12,806 nucleotides of DNA from Paracoccaceae bacterium (GTDB lineage: Bacteria; Pseudomonadota; Alphaproteobacteria; Rhodobacterales; Rhodobacteraceae), in the NCBI GenBank assembly GCA_024304875.1, contig JAMWZF010000056.1, forward strand, positions 1-12,806. The letters run 5' to 3'. Position numbers and translations under genes: made by a program. The notes under the pieces are model-generated. The model worked only from the letters and a program-made list of their open reading frames with translations, had not been told where the DNA came from and did not search any database. Positions 1 to 6,612 of this stretch are shown here, one piece after another. Numbering within the stretch: the first letter of the stretch is position 1; each line of letters begins with the position of its first letter.

Positions 1-2
1 AG

Positions 3-461
3 TTCTGGGAGCGCCTGCAATCCTGCCTGCCCGCGCAGGTGGTCGAGACGATGGAGACCGGCCCCAGCATCGAGAAATCCATCGCGCCGCTCCGCTCCTT
101 CGTGCACGAGCCGCTCCGCTGGGGCCGTCTGTTCCTCGTCGGCGACGCCGCCCACATCGTGCCGCCCACGGGGGCGAAGGGCCTGAACCTCGCCGTCTCT
201 GACGTCTTCTACCTCTACCACGCGCTGGTGGACGCGCTGAAGAAGGGCGACGCGGCGGGGATCGACGGCTATTCCGAGCGGGCGCTGGCCCGGATCTGGA
301 AAGCGATGCGCTTCTCCTGGTCGATGACCACGATGATGCACCGCTTCGAGGGCGAGGACGCCTTCGCCGCCCAGATGCGCAAGGCGACGCTGGACCACCT
401 CAGCCGGTCCGAAACCGCCCGCAAGGATCTGGCCGAGAACTACATCGGCTTGCCTTACTGA
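3..461 (+). CDS. pobA: 4-hydroxybenzoate 3-monooxygenase, C-terminal part (5' end outside window)
   Basis: This is a flavoprotein hydroxylase that converts 4-hydroxybenzoate to protocatechuate using NADPH and O2 in the cytoplasm. The frame is open from base 3, so only about the last 152 residues are present, compared with roughly 390 for the family. The second FAD-binding motif is clear: GDAAHIVPPTGAKGLNLA, with the Asp, Pro and Asn that correspond to D286, P293 and N300 of the Pseudomonas enzyme. The C-terminus ENYIGLPY keeps the tyrosine equivalent to Y385, which lies at the substrate site. A GTG at 39 could be taken for a start, but homology continues upstream of it (FWERLQSCLPAQ), so it is internal. 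The stop is followed 40 bases later by pcaD, which suggests cotranscription and makes the product feed directly into the downstream enzymes. The identification is very secure. Confidence 0.96.
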   Translation, partial: FWERLQSCLPAQVVETMETGPSIEKSIAPLRSFVHEPLRWGRLFLVGDAAHIVPPTGAKGLNLAVSDVFYLYHALVDALKKGDAAGIDGYSERALARIWKAMRFSWSMTTMMHRFEGEDAFAAQMRKATLDHLSRSETARKDLAENYIGLPY

Positions 462-501
462 CCGGCCGGGACGAGGCTGGCGGCAATAGGGGAGGAGCGC
501 C

Positions 502-1281
502 ATGCAGACAGTGACGAGCGGCACCGTGCACCTGCACGTGAAGGACGAGGGGCCCCGCGACGGCCGCGTGGTGATGTTCGGCAATTCGCTGGGCACCGAC
601 TTCCGCGTCTGGGACCTGATGCTGCCGCATTTGCCGGGCGGCCTGCGCATCGTGCGGTTCGACAAGCGGGGACACGGCCTTTCCGACTGCCCGCCCGCGC
701 CCTACGCGATGGACGATCTGGTGGGCGACACGCTGGCCATCGTCGACGCGCTGGACCTGAGGGACATCACCTTCGTCGGCCTCTCCATCGGCGGGATGAT
801 CGGGCAGGGGATCGCGGCGCGGCGCCCGGACCTGCTCCGCGCCCTCGTCCTGATGGATACCGCGGCGAAGATCGGCACACCCGCCCTCTGGGACGACCGC
901 ATCGCCACGGTGCGGAGCAAGGGCCTCTCCGCCATGTCGGACGGCATCATGCAGCGCTGGTTCTCGGACGCCTTCCGCGCCGACGCCCCCCGCCTCGCGC
1001 CCTGGGTCAACATGCTCACCCGCACCCCGGCCGAGGGCTACGCCGGCTGCTCCGCCGCGATCTCTGGCGCCGACCTCACCGAGACGACGAAGCAGATCAC
1101 CCTTCCCGTCATGGCCATCGGCGGATCCGAGGACGGCTCGACCCCGCCGGACGTGGTGCGCGCCACCGCCGACCTCTGCGGCGCGCCCTTCCACCTGATC
1201 GAGGGCGCGGGCCATATCCCCTGCGTCGAGGCGCCGGAGGAGACCGCCGCGCTGATCGCCGACTTCCTGGAAAGGACCTGA
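502..1281 (+). CDS. pcaD: 3-oxoadipate enol-lactonase
   Basis: This alpha/beta-hydrolase hydrolyses 3-oxoadipate enol-lactone to 3-oxoadipate. The 259 residues match the usual length. The nucleophile elbow is GLSIGG with Ser95, the acid is probably Asp211 in GGSEDGSTP, and the catalytic histidine is His238 in GAGHIPCVEAPEE. The N-terminal strand and oxyanion-hole region FGNSLGTDFRVWD and the FDKRGHGLSD segment are typical of PcaD. The ATG at 502 follows a strong ribosome binding site, GGGGAGGAG (about 489-497). The 40-base gap to pobA holds no obvious promoter or terminator. The stop is 2 bases before pcaC. In many alphaproteobacteria pcaD is the first gene of pcaDCHGB and is preceded by a divergent pcaQ; here pobA takes that place. 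Confidence 0.95.
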   Translation: MQTVTSGTVHLHVKDEGPRDGRVVMFGNSLGTDFRVWDLMLPHLPGGLRIVRFDKRGHGLSDCPPAPYAMDDLVGDTLAIVDALDLRDITFVGLSIGGMIGQGIAARRPDLLRALVLMDTAAKIGTPALWDDRIATVRSKGLSAMSDGIMQRWFSDAFRADAPRLAPWVNMLTRTPAEGYAGCSAAISGADLTETTKQITLPVMAIGGSEDGSTPPDVVRATADLCGAPFHLIEGAGHIPCVEAPEETAALIADFLERT

Positions 1282-1283
1282 CG

Positions 1284-1667
1284 ATGCCCGACCGCTACGC
1301 CGACGGAATGAAGACCCGCCGCGAGGTGCTGGGCGACGCCCATGTCGACAAGGCCGAGGCCGCCAAGACCGACCTCGATGTCCCCTTCCAGACCCTCATC
1401 ACCGAGGGCGCCTGGGGCACCGTCTGGACCTCGGACGCGATCTCGCGCCGGGAACGCTCCATGCTGACCCTCGCCCTGCTGGCGGCGACGGGGAACTTCG
1501 AGGAAATCCCGATGCACATCCGCGCCACCGCCCGCACCGGGGCCAGCAGGACCGACGTGATGGAGGCCTTCCAGCACGTCGCGATCTACGCCGGGGTGCC
1601 GAAAGCGAACCACGCCATCAAGCTGGCGAAACAGACCTACGCCGAAATGGAGAGAGACGATGACTGA
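1284..1667 (+). CDS. pcaC: 4-carboxymuconolactone decarboxylase
   Basis: PcaC decarboxylates 4-carboxymuconolactone to 3-oxoadipate enol-lactone, the substrate of PcaD. The 127-residue protein is a stand-alone member of the carboxymuconolactone decarboxylase (CMD/AhpD-like) fold. The N-terminal TRREVLGDAHVDKAEA is characteristic. The conserved core includes SRRERSMLTLALLAATGNFEE and MHIRATARTGASRTDVMEA (residues 55-95), followed by the QHVAIYAGVPKANHA helix. It has no CxxC redox pair, so it is not an AhpD-type peroxidase partner. The ATG lies 2 bases after the pcaD stop, with AAAGGA inside the end of pcaD as ribosome binding site. Its 3' end overlaps the start of pcaH by 8 bases, so translation is probably coupled. 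Confidence 0.94.
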   Translation: MPDRYADGMKTRREVLGDAHVDKAEAAKTDLDVPFQTLITEGAWGTVWTSDAISRRERSMLTLALLAATGNFEEIPMHIRATARTGASRTDVMEAFQHVAIYAGVPKANHAIKLAKQTYAEMERDDD

Positions 1668-2382
1668 CCCGCTCATGCCGCGCCGGAGGGAGGTTCACCC
1701 CGACCCCTACTGGCCGGACTACAAGACCTCTCTCACCCGCTCGCCGAACCTGCCGCTCCTCAGCATGGAATCCACCGTGTCCGAGGAGACCGGCCCCCGG
1801 TTCGGCCACAACATGCTGGGCAAGCTCGATAACAACCTGATCCTGAACTACACCCAGGGCGCCGCCCCCGCGGTGGGCGAGCGGATCCGCGTGCACGGCC
1901 GGGTGCTCGACGAGGCGGGCCGCCCGGTGCCGCATACGCTGGTCGAGATCTGGCAGGCCAACGCCGGCGGGCGCTACCGGCACATCAAGGACACCTATTT
2001 CGCCCCGCTCGATCCCAACTTCGGCGGCTGCGGGCGGACGATCACCGACGAGACCGGGTATTACGAGTTCATGACCATTCGCCCCGGCGCCTACCCCTGG
2101 CCGAACCGGGCCAACGACTGGCGGCCGATGCACATCCATTTCTCGATCTTCGGGCACGCCTTCGGCCAGCGCCTGATTTCCCAGATGTATTTCGAGGGCG
2201 ACCCGCTGATCGACCGCTGCCCCATCGTCGCCACCGTGCGCGACCGGTCCCAGGTCGACCGGCTGGTGGCGCCCCTCGACATGCAGAATTCGCGGGGCAT
2301 GGATTACCTCGCCTACAAGTTCGACATCGTCCTGCGCGGCAGCCGCCAGACGATGTTCGAGAACAAGCCGGAAGGGATGTGA
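1660..2382 (+). CDS. pcaH: protocatechuate 3,4-dioxygenase beta subunit
   Basis: This is the iron-bearing subunit of the intradiol dioxygenase that cleaves protocatechuate to 3-carboxy-cis,cis-muconate. All four Fe(III) ligands can be read: Tyr106 (GGRYRH), Tyr145 (RPGAYPW), His158 and His160 (WRPMHIH). They are spaced exactly as Y408, Y447, H460 and H462 in the Pseudomonas putida enzyme, and the neighbouring Arg155 corresponds to R457. The N-terminal segment HPDPYWPDYKTSLTRSP and the LGKLDNNL motif are typical of beta subunits, and 240 residues is a normal length. The start ATG at 1660 lies inside the end of pcaC, preceded by GAGAGA. The alpha subunit gene begins 3 bases after the stop, as expected for a complex made in equal amounts. 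Confidence 0.97.
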   Translation: MTDPLMPRRREVHPDPYWPDYKTSLTRSPNLPLLSMESTVSEETGPRFGHNMLGKLDNNLILNYTQGAAPAVGERIRVHGRVLDEAGRPVPHTLVEIWQANAGGRYRHIKDTYFAPLDPNFGGCGRTITDETGYYEFMTIRPGAYPWPNRANDWRPMHIHFSIFGHAFGQRLISQMYFEGDPLIDRCPIVATVRDRSQVDRLVAPLDMQNSRGMDYLAYKFDIVLRGSRQTMFENKPEGM

Positions 2383-2385
2383 GCC

Positions 2386-2985
2386 ATGGTCCAACGACTT
2401 GACACGCTGGTCGAAACCCCCAGCCAGACGGCGGGACCTTACGTCCACATCGGCTGCATTCCCACCTTCGCCGGCGTCGAGGGGATCTATCCCGAGGACC
2501 TCGGCCTCAGCCCCATCCAGGAGGGCGCCAAGGGCGAGGTCATCACCATCACCGGGTCGATCTACGACGGCACCGGCTGGGCTATGCGCGATGCGATGGT
2601 CGAAAGCTGGCAGGCCGATGCCGCCGGCATCTACCCGGGCCAGGAGGGGGCCGATCCCAAGGTCACCGGCTGGTGCCGTTTCGCGGCCGACAAGGATTCG
2701 GGCGAGTTCACCCTGCGGACCGTCAAGCCGGGGGCGGTCACGAACCGCGACGGCAAGGTCATGGCCCCGCACATCAGCCTCTGGATCGTGGCGCGGGGCA
2801 TCAACATCGGCCTGTCGACCCGCATCTACTTCGAGGACGAGGACAACAGCGCCGACCCGATCCTCGCCCGGATCGAGCAGCGCCCGCGCGTGCACACGCT
2901 GATCGCGAAAAAGGAGGGCGCCGGCGCCTACCGCTTCGATATCCGCTTGCAGGGGGAGGGCGAGACGGTCTTCCTCGACCTGTGA
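2386..2985 (+). CDS. pcaG: protocatechuate 3,4-dioxygenase alpha subunit
   Basis: This is the structural partner of PcaH and shares the intradiol dioxygenase fold, but it lacks the iron ligands. The N-terminal ETPSQTAGPYVHIG (residues 10-23) is the alpha-subunit signature whose Thr, Pro and Tyr contribute to the active-site pocket of the heterodimer. The APHISLWIVARGINIGLSTR segment aligns with the HIH-containing strand of PcaH, but only one histidine remains, as expected. The 199 residues are normal for the family. The ATG at 2386 comes 3 bases after the pcaH stop, with a ribosome binding site GGAAGGG inside the end of pcaH. The stop TGA at 2983-2985 overlaps the GTG start of pcaB. Confidence 0.96.
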   Translation: MVQRLDTLVETPSQTAGPYVHIGCIPTFAGVEGIYPEDLGLSPIQEGAKGEVITITGSIYDGTGWAMRDAMVESWQADAAGIYPGQEGADPKVTGWCRFAADKDSGEFTLRTVKPGAVTNRDGKVMAPHISLWIVARGINIGLSTRIYFEDEDNSADPILARIEQRPRVHTLIAKKEGAGAYRFDIRLQGEGETVFLDL

Positions 2986-4031
2986 GCGACGTCTTTTCCC
3001 ATCCCTGGCTCGGCGGTCTCTTCGGCGACGAGGAGATCGCGGCCCTCTGGGCGCCCGAGGCGCAGCTGGCGCACATGCTCGCCTTCGAGGCGGCCTGGAG
3101 CCGGGCGCTGGGCGTTGCGGGGATCGTGGACCGCGAGAGGGCCGAGGCGGTGGCCCGCGCCATCGAGCGGTTCGAGCCGGACATCGCGGAGCTGCGCCGC
3201 GGCACGTGGCAGGACGGTGTGCCGGTGCCCGCGCTGGTGGCGCAGCTGAAGGCCGCGCTCGGCTCCGAGGGCGTCCATGCCGGCGCGACCTCCCAGGACC
3301 TGATCGACACCGCCCTCGCCGTGACGCTCATGCACACCTTCGAGGTCCTGCGGGGGCGGCTGGAGGCGCTGGCCGCCGCGCTGGACAAGCTGGACGCGGG
3401 GCAGGGGTCCTTCACTCTCATGGGCCGCACCCGGATGCAGGCCGCGACGCCGATGACCGTCGGCGACCGCATCGCCGCATGGGCCGGCCCTCTGCCGGAT
3501 CACATCGCCCGCATCGACGCGCTCACCCCCCGCATCGCCCGCCTGCAACTGGGCGGCGCGTCGGGCAACCGCGCGGGCTGGGGCGATCACCCGGACCGGC
3601 TGATCCGCGCGATGGAGGCGGCCTTCTCCCTGCCCGCCGGGGACAAGGCCTGGCACGCCATGCGGGACGGGGTGGGGGAGGCGGCCTCGGTCCTGTCCCT
3701 GATCACCGGAACGCTGGGCAAGATCGGGCAGGACGTGGCCCTGATGGCCCAGCAGGGGCTGGACGAGGTGCGCCTTGCGGGCGGCGGCGGGTCCTCGGCC
3801 ATGCCGCACAAGCAGAACCCGATCCTGGCCGAACTCCTTGTGACCCTCGCCCGGTTCAACGCCGTGCAGGTCGGCGGCATGCACCAGGCGCTGGTCCACG
3901 AGCAGGAACGCTCCGGCGCGGCCTGGGCGCTCGAATGGATGATCCTGCCGCAGATGGCGCTGGCCACGGGGCGGGCGCTGTCGGCGGGGGTGGAGCTGAT
4001 CGGCTCGGTCGAACGGATCGGCGCGCCCTGA
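2982..4031 (+). CDS. pcaB: 3-carboxy-cis,cis-muconate cycloisomerase (short form)
   Basis: PcaB converts 3-carboxy-cis,cis-muconate to 4-carboxymuconolactone. It belongs to the fumarase/aspartase superfamily and all three conserved blocks are present: GATSQDLIDTA (101-111), GRTRMQAATP (148-157) and the signature loop GGGSSAMPHKQNP (268-280), which carries the probable catalytic serine. I place the start at GTG 2982, which overlaps the pcaG stop as GTGA. The frame is open further upstream, but that part is a shadow of pcaG, and no ribosome binding site sits at a normal distance, so translation is probably coupled to pcaG. The product is 349 residues, about 100 shorter than the Pseudomonas protein: it ends after the helical core and lacks the extra C-terminal domain. 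I believe this short form is usual in rhodobacterial homologues rather than a truncation. Confidence 0.94.
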   Translation: MSDVFSHPWLGGLFGDEEIAALWAPEAQLAHMLAFEAAWSRALGVAGIVDRERAEAVARAIERFEPDIAELRRGTWQDGVPVPALVAQLKAALGSEGVHAGATSQDLIDTALAVTLMHTFEVLRGRLEALAAALDKLDAGQGSFTLMGRTRMQAATPMTVGDRIAAWAGPLPDHIARIDALTPRIARLQLGGASGNRAGWGDHPDRLIRAMEAAFSLPAGDKAWHAMRDGVGEAASVLSLITGTLGKIGQDVALMAQQGLDEVRLAGGGGSSAMPHKQNPILAELLVTLARFNAVQVGGMHQALVHEQERSGAAWALEWMILPQMALATGRALSAGVELIGSVERIGAP

Positions 4032-4039
4032 CCGGGGGC

Positions 4040-4057
4040 GTCGGGGCGAGCCCCGAC
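4040..4057 (+). terminator. hairpin just after pcaB, possible terminator
   Basis: A perfect 7-bp stem, GTCGGGG with CCCCGAC, closes a CGAG tetraloop only 8 bases after the pcaB stop. CCGG at 4032-4035 and 4061-4064 could pair outside it. It is followed by TTA rather than a run of T, so it may act as an mRNA 3'-end stabiliser or a weak terminator for the pca operon. Confidence 0.5.
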
Positions 4058-4114
4058 TTACCGGCGCGTCGAACTCAAGCCGCTTCCTCCTGAAAGCGAG
4101 GGTGCTCCCAAAGT

Positions 4115-4181
4115 TGAGTATTTTTGCCAGCCCGAAGCAGAAGAGGGCGCTCTTCCCAATTCGGGCTGGCCCAAATACTCA
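4115..4181. repeat. long inverted repeat with nested inner hairpin between convergent genes
   Basis: The arms 4115-4136 and 4160-4181 pair at 20 of 22 positions; the only mismatches are the adjacent pair 4124/4172 and 4125/4171. The left arm begins TGAGTATTT and the right arm ends AAATACTCA. The 23-base loop contains a second hairpin, GAAGAG-GGCG-CTCTTC (4140-4155). The TTTTT of the left arm and the AAA near the right arm's end would place a T-rich tract on either transcript. It lies between pcaB (+) and the thiolase (-), so a bidirectional terminator is the simplest reading. GAGTATTT-containing palindromes also recall a recurrent intergenic element of Rhodobacterales, which I could not verify here. 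Confidence 0.7.
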
Positions 4182-4202
4182 CCTTTCGGAGCCCGGTCTG
4201 CC

Positions 4203-4257
4203 AGGGGCGGGACGCGGGTGGCGCGGGCCGTACGGCGGGGCTCGGCCGCCCGCCCCT
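4203..4257 (-). terminator. GC-rich inverted repeat overlapping the thiolase stop codon
   Basis: AGGGGCGGG (4203-4211) is the exact complement of CCCGCCCCT (4249-4257), and the right arm overlaps the thiolase TAG (4256-4258, - strand). The 37 bases between contain a further self-complementary GCCGTACGGC. It may fold in the 3' end of the thiolase mRNA. In such GC-rich DNA a 9-bp match is weak evidence. The remainder of the 4032-4255 gap shows no gene. Confidence 0.3.
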
Positions 4258-5413
4258 AGAGCATCTCGACAGCCAGCGCCGTCGCCTCGCCGCCGCCGAT
4301 GCACAGCGAGGCGATCCCGCGCTTGAGGCCGCGGGCCTGAAGGGCGTGCAGCAGGGTCACCACGATCCGCGCGCCCGAGGCGCCGATAGGATGGCCAAGG
4401 GCGCAGGCGCCGCCGTTCACGTTCAGCTTGTCCCGCGGGATGCCGAGATCGCGCATGGCGGCCATGGCGACGACGGCGAAGGCCTCGTTGATCTCGTAGA
4501 GGTCGACGTCATCGCTGGTCCAGCCGAGCTTTTCCTGAAGCTTCGAAATGGCGTGGATCGGCGCGGTGGTGAACCAGGCCGGCTCCTGCGCGTGGCCGGC
4601 ATGGCCGAGGATGCGGGCGATCGGTGCGCTGCCCATCCCTTCCACCGTCGCCCGGTCGGCGATGACCAGCGCGGCGGCGCCGTCCGAGATGGACGACGAG
4701 GTTGCCGCCGTCACCGTGCCCCCCTCGCGGAAGGCGGGGCGCAGGTGAGGGATCTTGTCCGGCTTGGCGCGGCCGGGCTGCTCGTCGTCCGCCACATCGC
4801 CCACCGCCACGATCTCGGCCGCGAAGCCGCCGCCAGAGATGGCGGCCCTGGCCCGGTCGAGGCTCTCCAGCGTGTAGCTGTCCTGCGCGTCCCGCGTGAA
4901 CTGGTAGGCCTCGGCGCAATCCTCGGCGAAGGTGCCCATCGACCGCCCCTTGTCGTAGGCGTCCTCGAGGCCGTCGAGGAACATGTGATCCTTGATCTGC
5001 CCGTGCCCCATCCGGTAGCCGGAGCGGGCCTTTTCAAGGAGGTAGGGGGCATTGCTCATGCTCTCCATGCCGCCCGCGACGACGACGCGCGCGCTGCCCG
5101 CCGCGATGGCGTCGAACCCCATCATGGCGGTCTTCATGCCCGAGCCGCAGACCTTGTTCACCGTGGCGCAGGGGACGGAGAGAGGCAGCCCGGCGCCGAG
5201 GGCCGCCTGACGCGCCGGCGCCTGGCCGAGGCCGGCGGGCAGGACGCAGCCCATCAGGGCCTCGTCGACCCGGTCCGCCGCGAGGCCGGCCCGCTCCAGC
5301 GCCGCGCGAATCGCGGTGGCGCCGAGGTCGGTGGCGCTGGTCCCGGCCAGCCCGCCCTGGAATGCGCCCATCGGCGTGCGGGCGGCCCCCGCGATCACGA
5401 TCTCCCGGCTCAT
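4256..5413 (-). CDS. acetyl-CoA C-acetyltransferase (AtoB/PhaA-type thiolase)
   Basis: This thiolase II family enzyme condenses two acetyl-CoA or cleaves acetoacetyl-CoA. The 385 residues carry every catalytic element: the acyl-accepting Cys89 in NKVCGSGMK, Asn309 in NEAFA, His341 in GGACALGHPIGASGAR and Cys371 in CIGGGEATA. The CATVNKVCGSGMKTAMMG context and overall length fit AtoB/PhaA enzymes better than PcaF, whose motif is usually TVNRLCGSG in a protein of about 400 residues. A role in cleaving 3-oxoadipyl-CoA is therefore not supported by sequence, although the gene sits beside pca genes. The usual GNAS stretch near residue 236 reads AATSSSISDGAAAL, a variant I believe occurs in a subset of thiolases. 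The ATG is preceded by GGGAGG at a good distance on the - strand. The gene converges on pcaB and diverges from purU. Confidence 0.88.
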   Translation of the reverse strand: MSREIVIAGAARTPMGAFQGGLAGTSATDLGATAIRAALERAGLAADRVDEALMGCVLPAGLGQAPARQAALGAGLPLSVPCATVNKVCGSGMKTAMMGFDAIAAGSARVVVAGGMESMSNAPYLLEKARSGYRMGHGQIKDHMFLDGLEDAYDKGRSMGTFAEDCAEAYQFTRDAQDSYTLESLDRARAAISGGGFAAEIVAVGDVADDEQPGRAKPDKIPHLRPAFREGGTVTAATSSSISDGAAALVIADRATVEGMGSAPIARILGHAGHAQEPAWFTTAPIHAISKLQEKLGWTSDDVDLYEINEAFAVVAMAAMRDLGIPRDKLNVNGGACALGHPIGASGARIVVTLLHALQARGLKRGIASLCIGGGEATALAVEML

Positions 5414-5462
5414 GTCATCCTCCCGTCGGTGTCACCGGCATGGTGCACGGCTTGCCCCCGTT

Positions 5463-5478
5463 GCGCCAGTGGTGGCGC
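5463..5478. promoter_or_regulatory. short palindrome in the divergent thiolase/purU upstream region
   Basis: GCGCCA-GTGG-TGGCGC is a perfect 6-bp inverted repeat 50 bases upstream of the thiolase start, within the 222-base gap (5414-5635) between the two divergent genes. It could be an operator or a leader hairpin. I see no convincing -35/-10 pair elsewhere in this GC-rich gap, and no small gene with a ribosome binding site. Confidence 0.25.
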
Positions 5479-5635
5479 CGAAAGCGGCCCTCTGCCGCCG
5501 ATCGGAAACTTGCGCCTCCATCGGCCCCGCGCCGAGGTCGGCTGCACACGCAAATGCGTCGCGCACGTGTGGCCCGGCCCGCGGCATCGGTCTACCACCA
5601 GCCGGAAACGCCCTTCTGCCGGAGCTTCCCCGCCC

Positions 5636-6520
5636 ATGACCCGCTACGCCCTTCGCGTCCAGTGCCCCTCCCGCCGGGGAATCGTCGCCGCCATCTCGAC
5701 CTTCCTGGCCGACCAGGGCTGCAACATCACCGACAGCGCCCAGTTCGACGACGTGATGACGGGCAAGTTCTTCACCCGCATCTCCTTCCAGTCCGAAGAG
5801 GGGCGGGACCTGGCGTCCCTGACCGGAGCCTTCGAGCCGATTGCGGAAGAGTTCGCGATGGAGGCGGATTTCCAGGACGAGACCCGCAAGCTGAAAGTGG
5901 CGGTCATGGTCAGCCGCTTCGGACATTGCCTCAACGATCTGCTCTACCGCTGGCGCATCGGGGCGCTGCCGATCGAGATCGTCTGCGTGATCTCGAACCA
6001 CATGGACTATCAGAAGGTCGTCGTGAACCACGACCTGCCGTTCCATTGCATCAAGGTCACGCCGCAGAACAAGCCCGAGGCCGAGAAACGCATCATGGAC
6101 ACGGTCGAGGAGGCGGGGGCCGAGCTGATCGTGCTGGCCCGCTACATGCAGATCCTCTCCGACGAGATGTGCCAGAAGATGTCGGGCCGGATCATCAACA
6201 TCCACCATTCCTTCCTGCCCTCGTTCAAGGGCGCGAACCCCTACAAGCAGGCGTTCGAGCGGGGGGTGAAGCTGATCGGGGCGACCTCGCATTACGTCAC
6301 CGCCGACCTCGACGAGGGCCCGATCATCGAGCAGGACATCGTGCGCGTCACGCACGCCCAGTCGCCGTCGGATTACGTCTCTCTCGGCCGGGACGTGGAG
6401 GCGCAGGTGCTGGCGCGGGCGATCCATGCCCACGCGGGCGGCCGGGTGTTCCTGAACGGGGACAAGACGGTGGTCTTCCCGCCCAGCCCCGGCGCCTACG
6501 CTTCCGAACGGATGGGCTGA
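5636..6520 (+). CDS. purU: formyltetrahydrofolate deformylase
   Basis: PurU hydrolyses 10-formyl-tetrahydrofolate to formate and tetrahydrofolate, balancing one-carbon pools. The N-terminal ACT domain (about residues 1-80, starting TRYALRVQCPSRRGIVAAI) is followed by a formyltransferase-like catalytic domain. The catalytic triad can be placed: Asn188 and His190 in IINIHHSFLPSFKGANPY, and Asp226 in DLDEGPIIEQD. The Asn-Asp spacing of 38 equals that of N106-D144 in GAR transformylase. The length of 294 residues is normal. The frame stays open far upstream, but homology begins at the ATG at 5636; a GGAG lies about 12 bases before it, a weakly placed ribosome binding site. No partner gene is adjacent downstream on the same theme; the next gene opens the sugar locus. 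Confidence 0.95.
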   Translation: MTRYALRVQCPSRRGIVAAISTFLADQGCNITDSAQFDDVMTGKFFTRISFQSEEGRDLASLTGAFEPIAEEFAMEADFQDETRKLKVAVMVSRFGHCLNDLLYRWRIGALPIEIVCVISNHMDYQKVVVNHDLPFHCIKVTPQNKPEAEKRIMDTVEEAGAELIVLARYMQILSDEMCQKMSGRIINIHHSFLPSFKGANPYKQAFERGVKLIGATSHYVTADLDEGPIIEQDIVRVTHAQSPSDYVSLGRDVEAQVLARAIHAHAGGRVFLNGDKTVVFPPSPGAYASERMG

Positions 6521-6555
6521 GCGCCACGGGGTCGATTTTTTCCGCGCGAGCGGGC

Positions 6556-6582
6556 TATTATTCAGACCCGAAATGCTGATAC
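6556..6582 (+). promoter_or_regulatory. candidate -10 box and regulator half-site upstream of the ArsR-type gene
   Basis: TATTAT (6556-6561) resembles a -10 box, but no good -35 is visible. From 6561 to 6582 the sequence TTCA.ACC.G.AA..C.GATAC matches the right half of the 7570-7607 dyad at 16 of 22 positions, including GATAC at identical spacing from the central CA. The left half of the dyad is absent. This suggests the regulator may bind its own upstream region through one half-site. The rest of the 92-base gap is comparatively AT-rich. Confidence 0.4.
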
Positions 6583-6612
6583 GAAGGCGGAATTGATTTT
6601 CGCCGGTGCCGC

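Noticed and set aside
39..41. GTG as a start codon for pobA
   Set aside because: PobA homology continues upstream to the window edge, so this GTG is an internal valine.
1618..2895. Long - strand frame across pcaH and pcaG
   Set aside because: A shadow of two well-supported genes, without recognisable motifs.
4124..5635. Open + strand frame continuous with purU, giving a 798-residue protein
   Set aside because: It is antisense to a thiolase with all catalytic residues, its sequence there is low-complexity Arg/Gly/Ala, and PurU homology begins at 5636.
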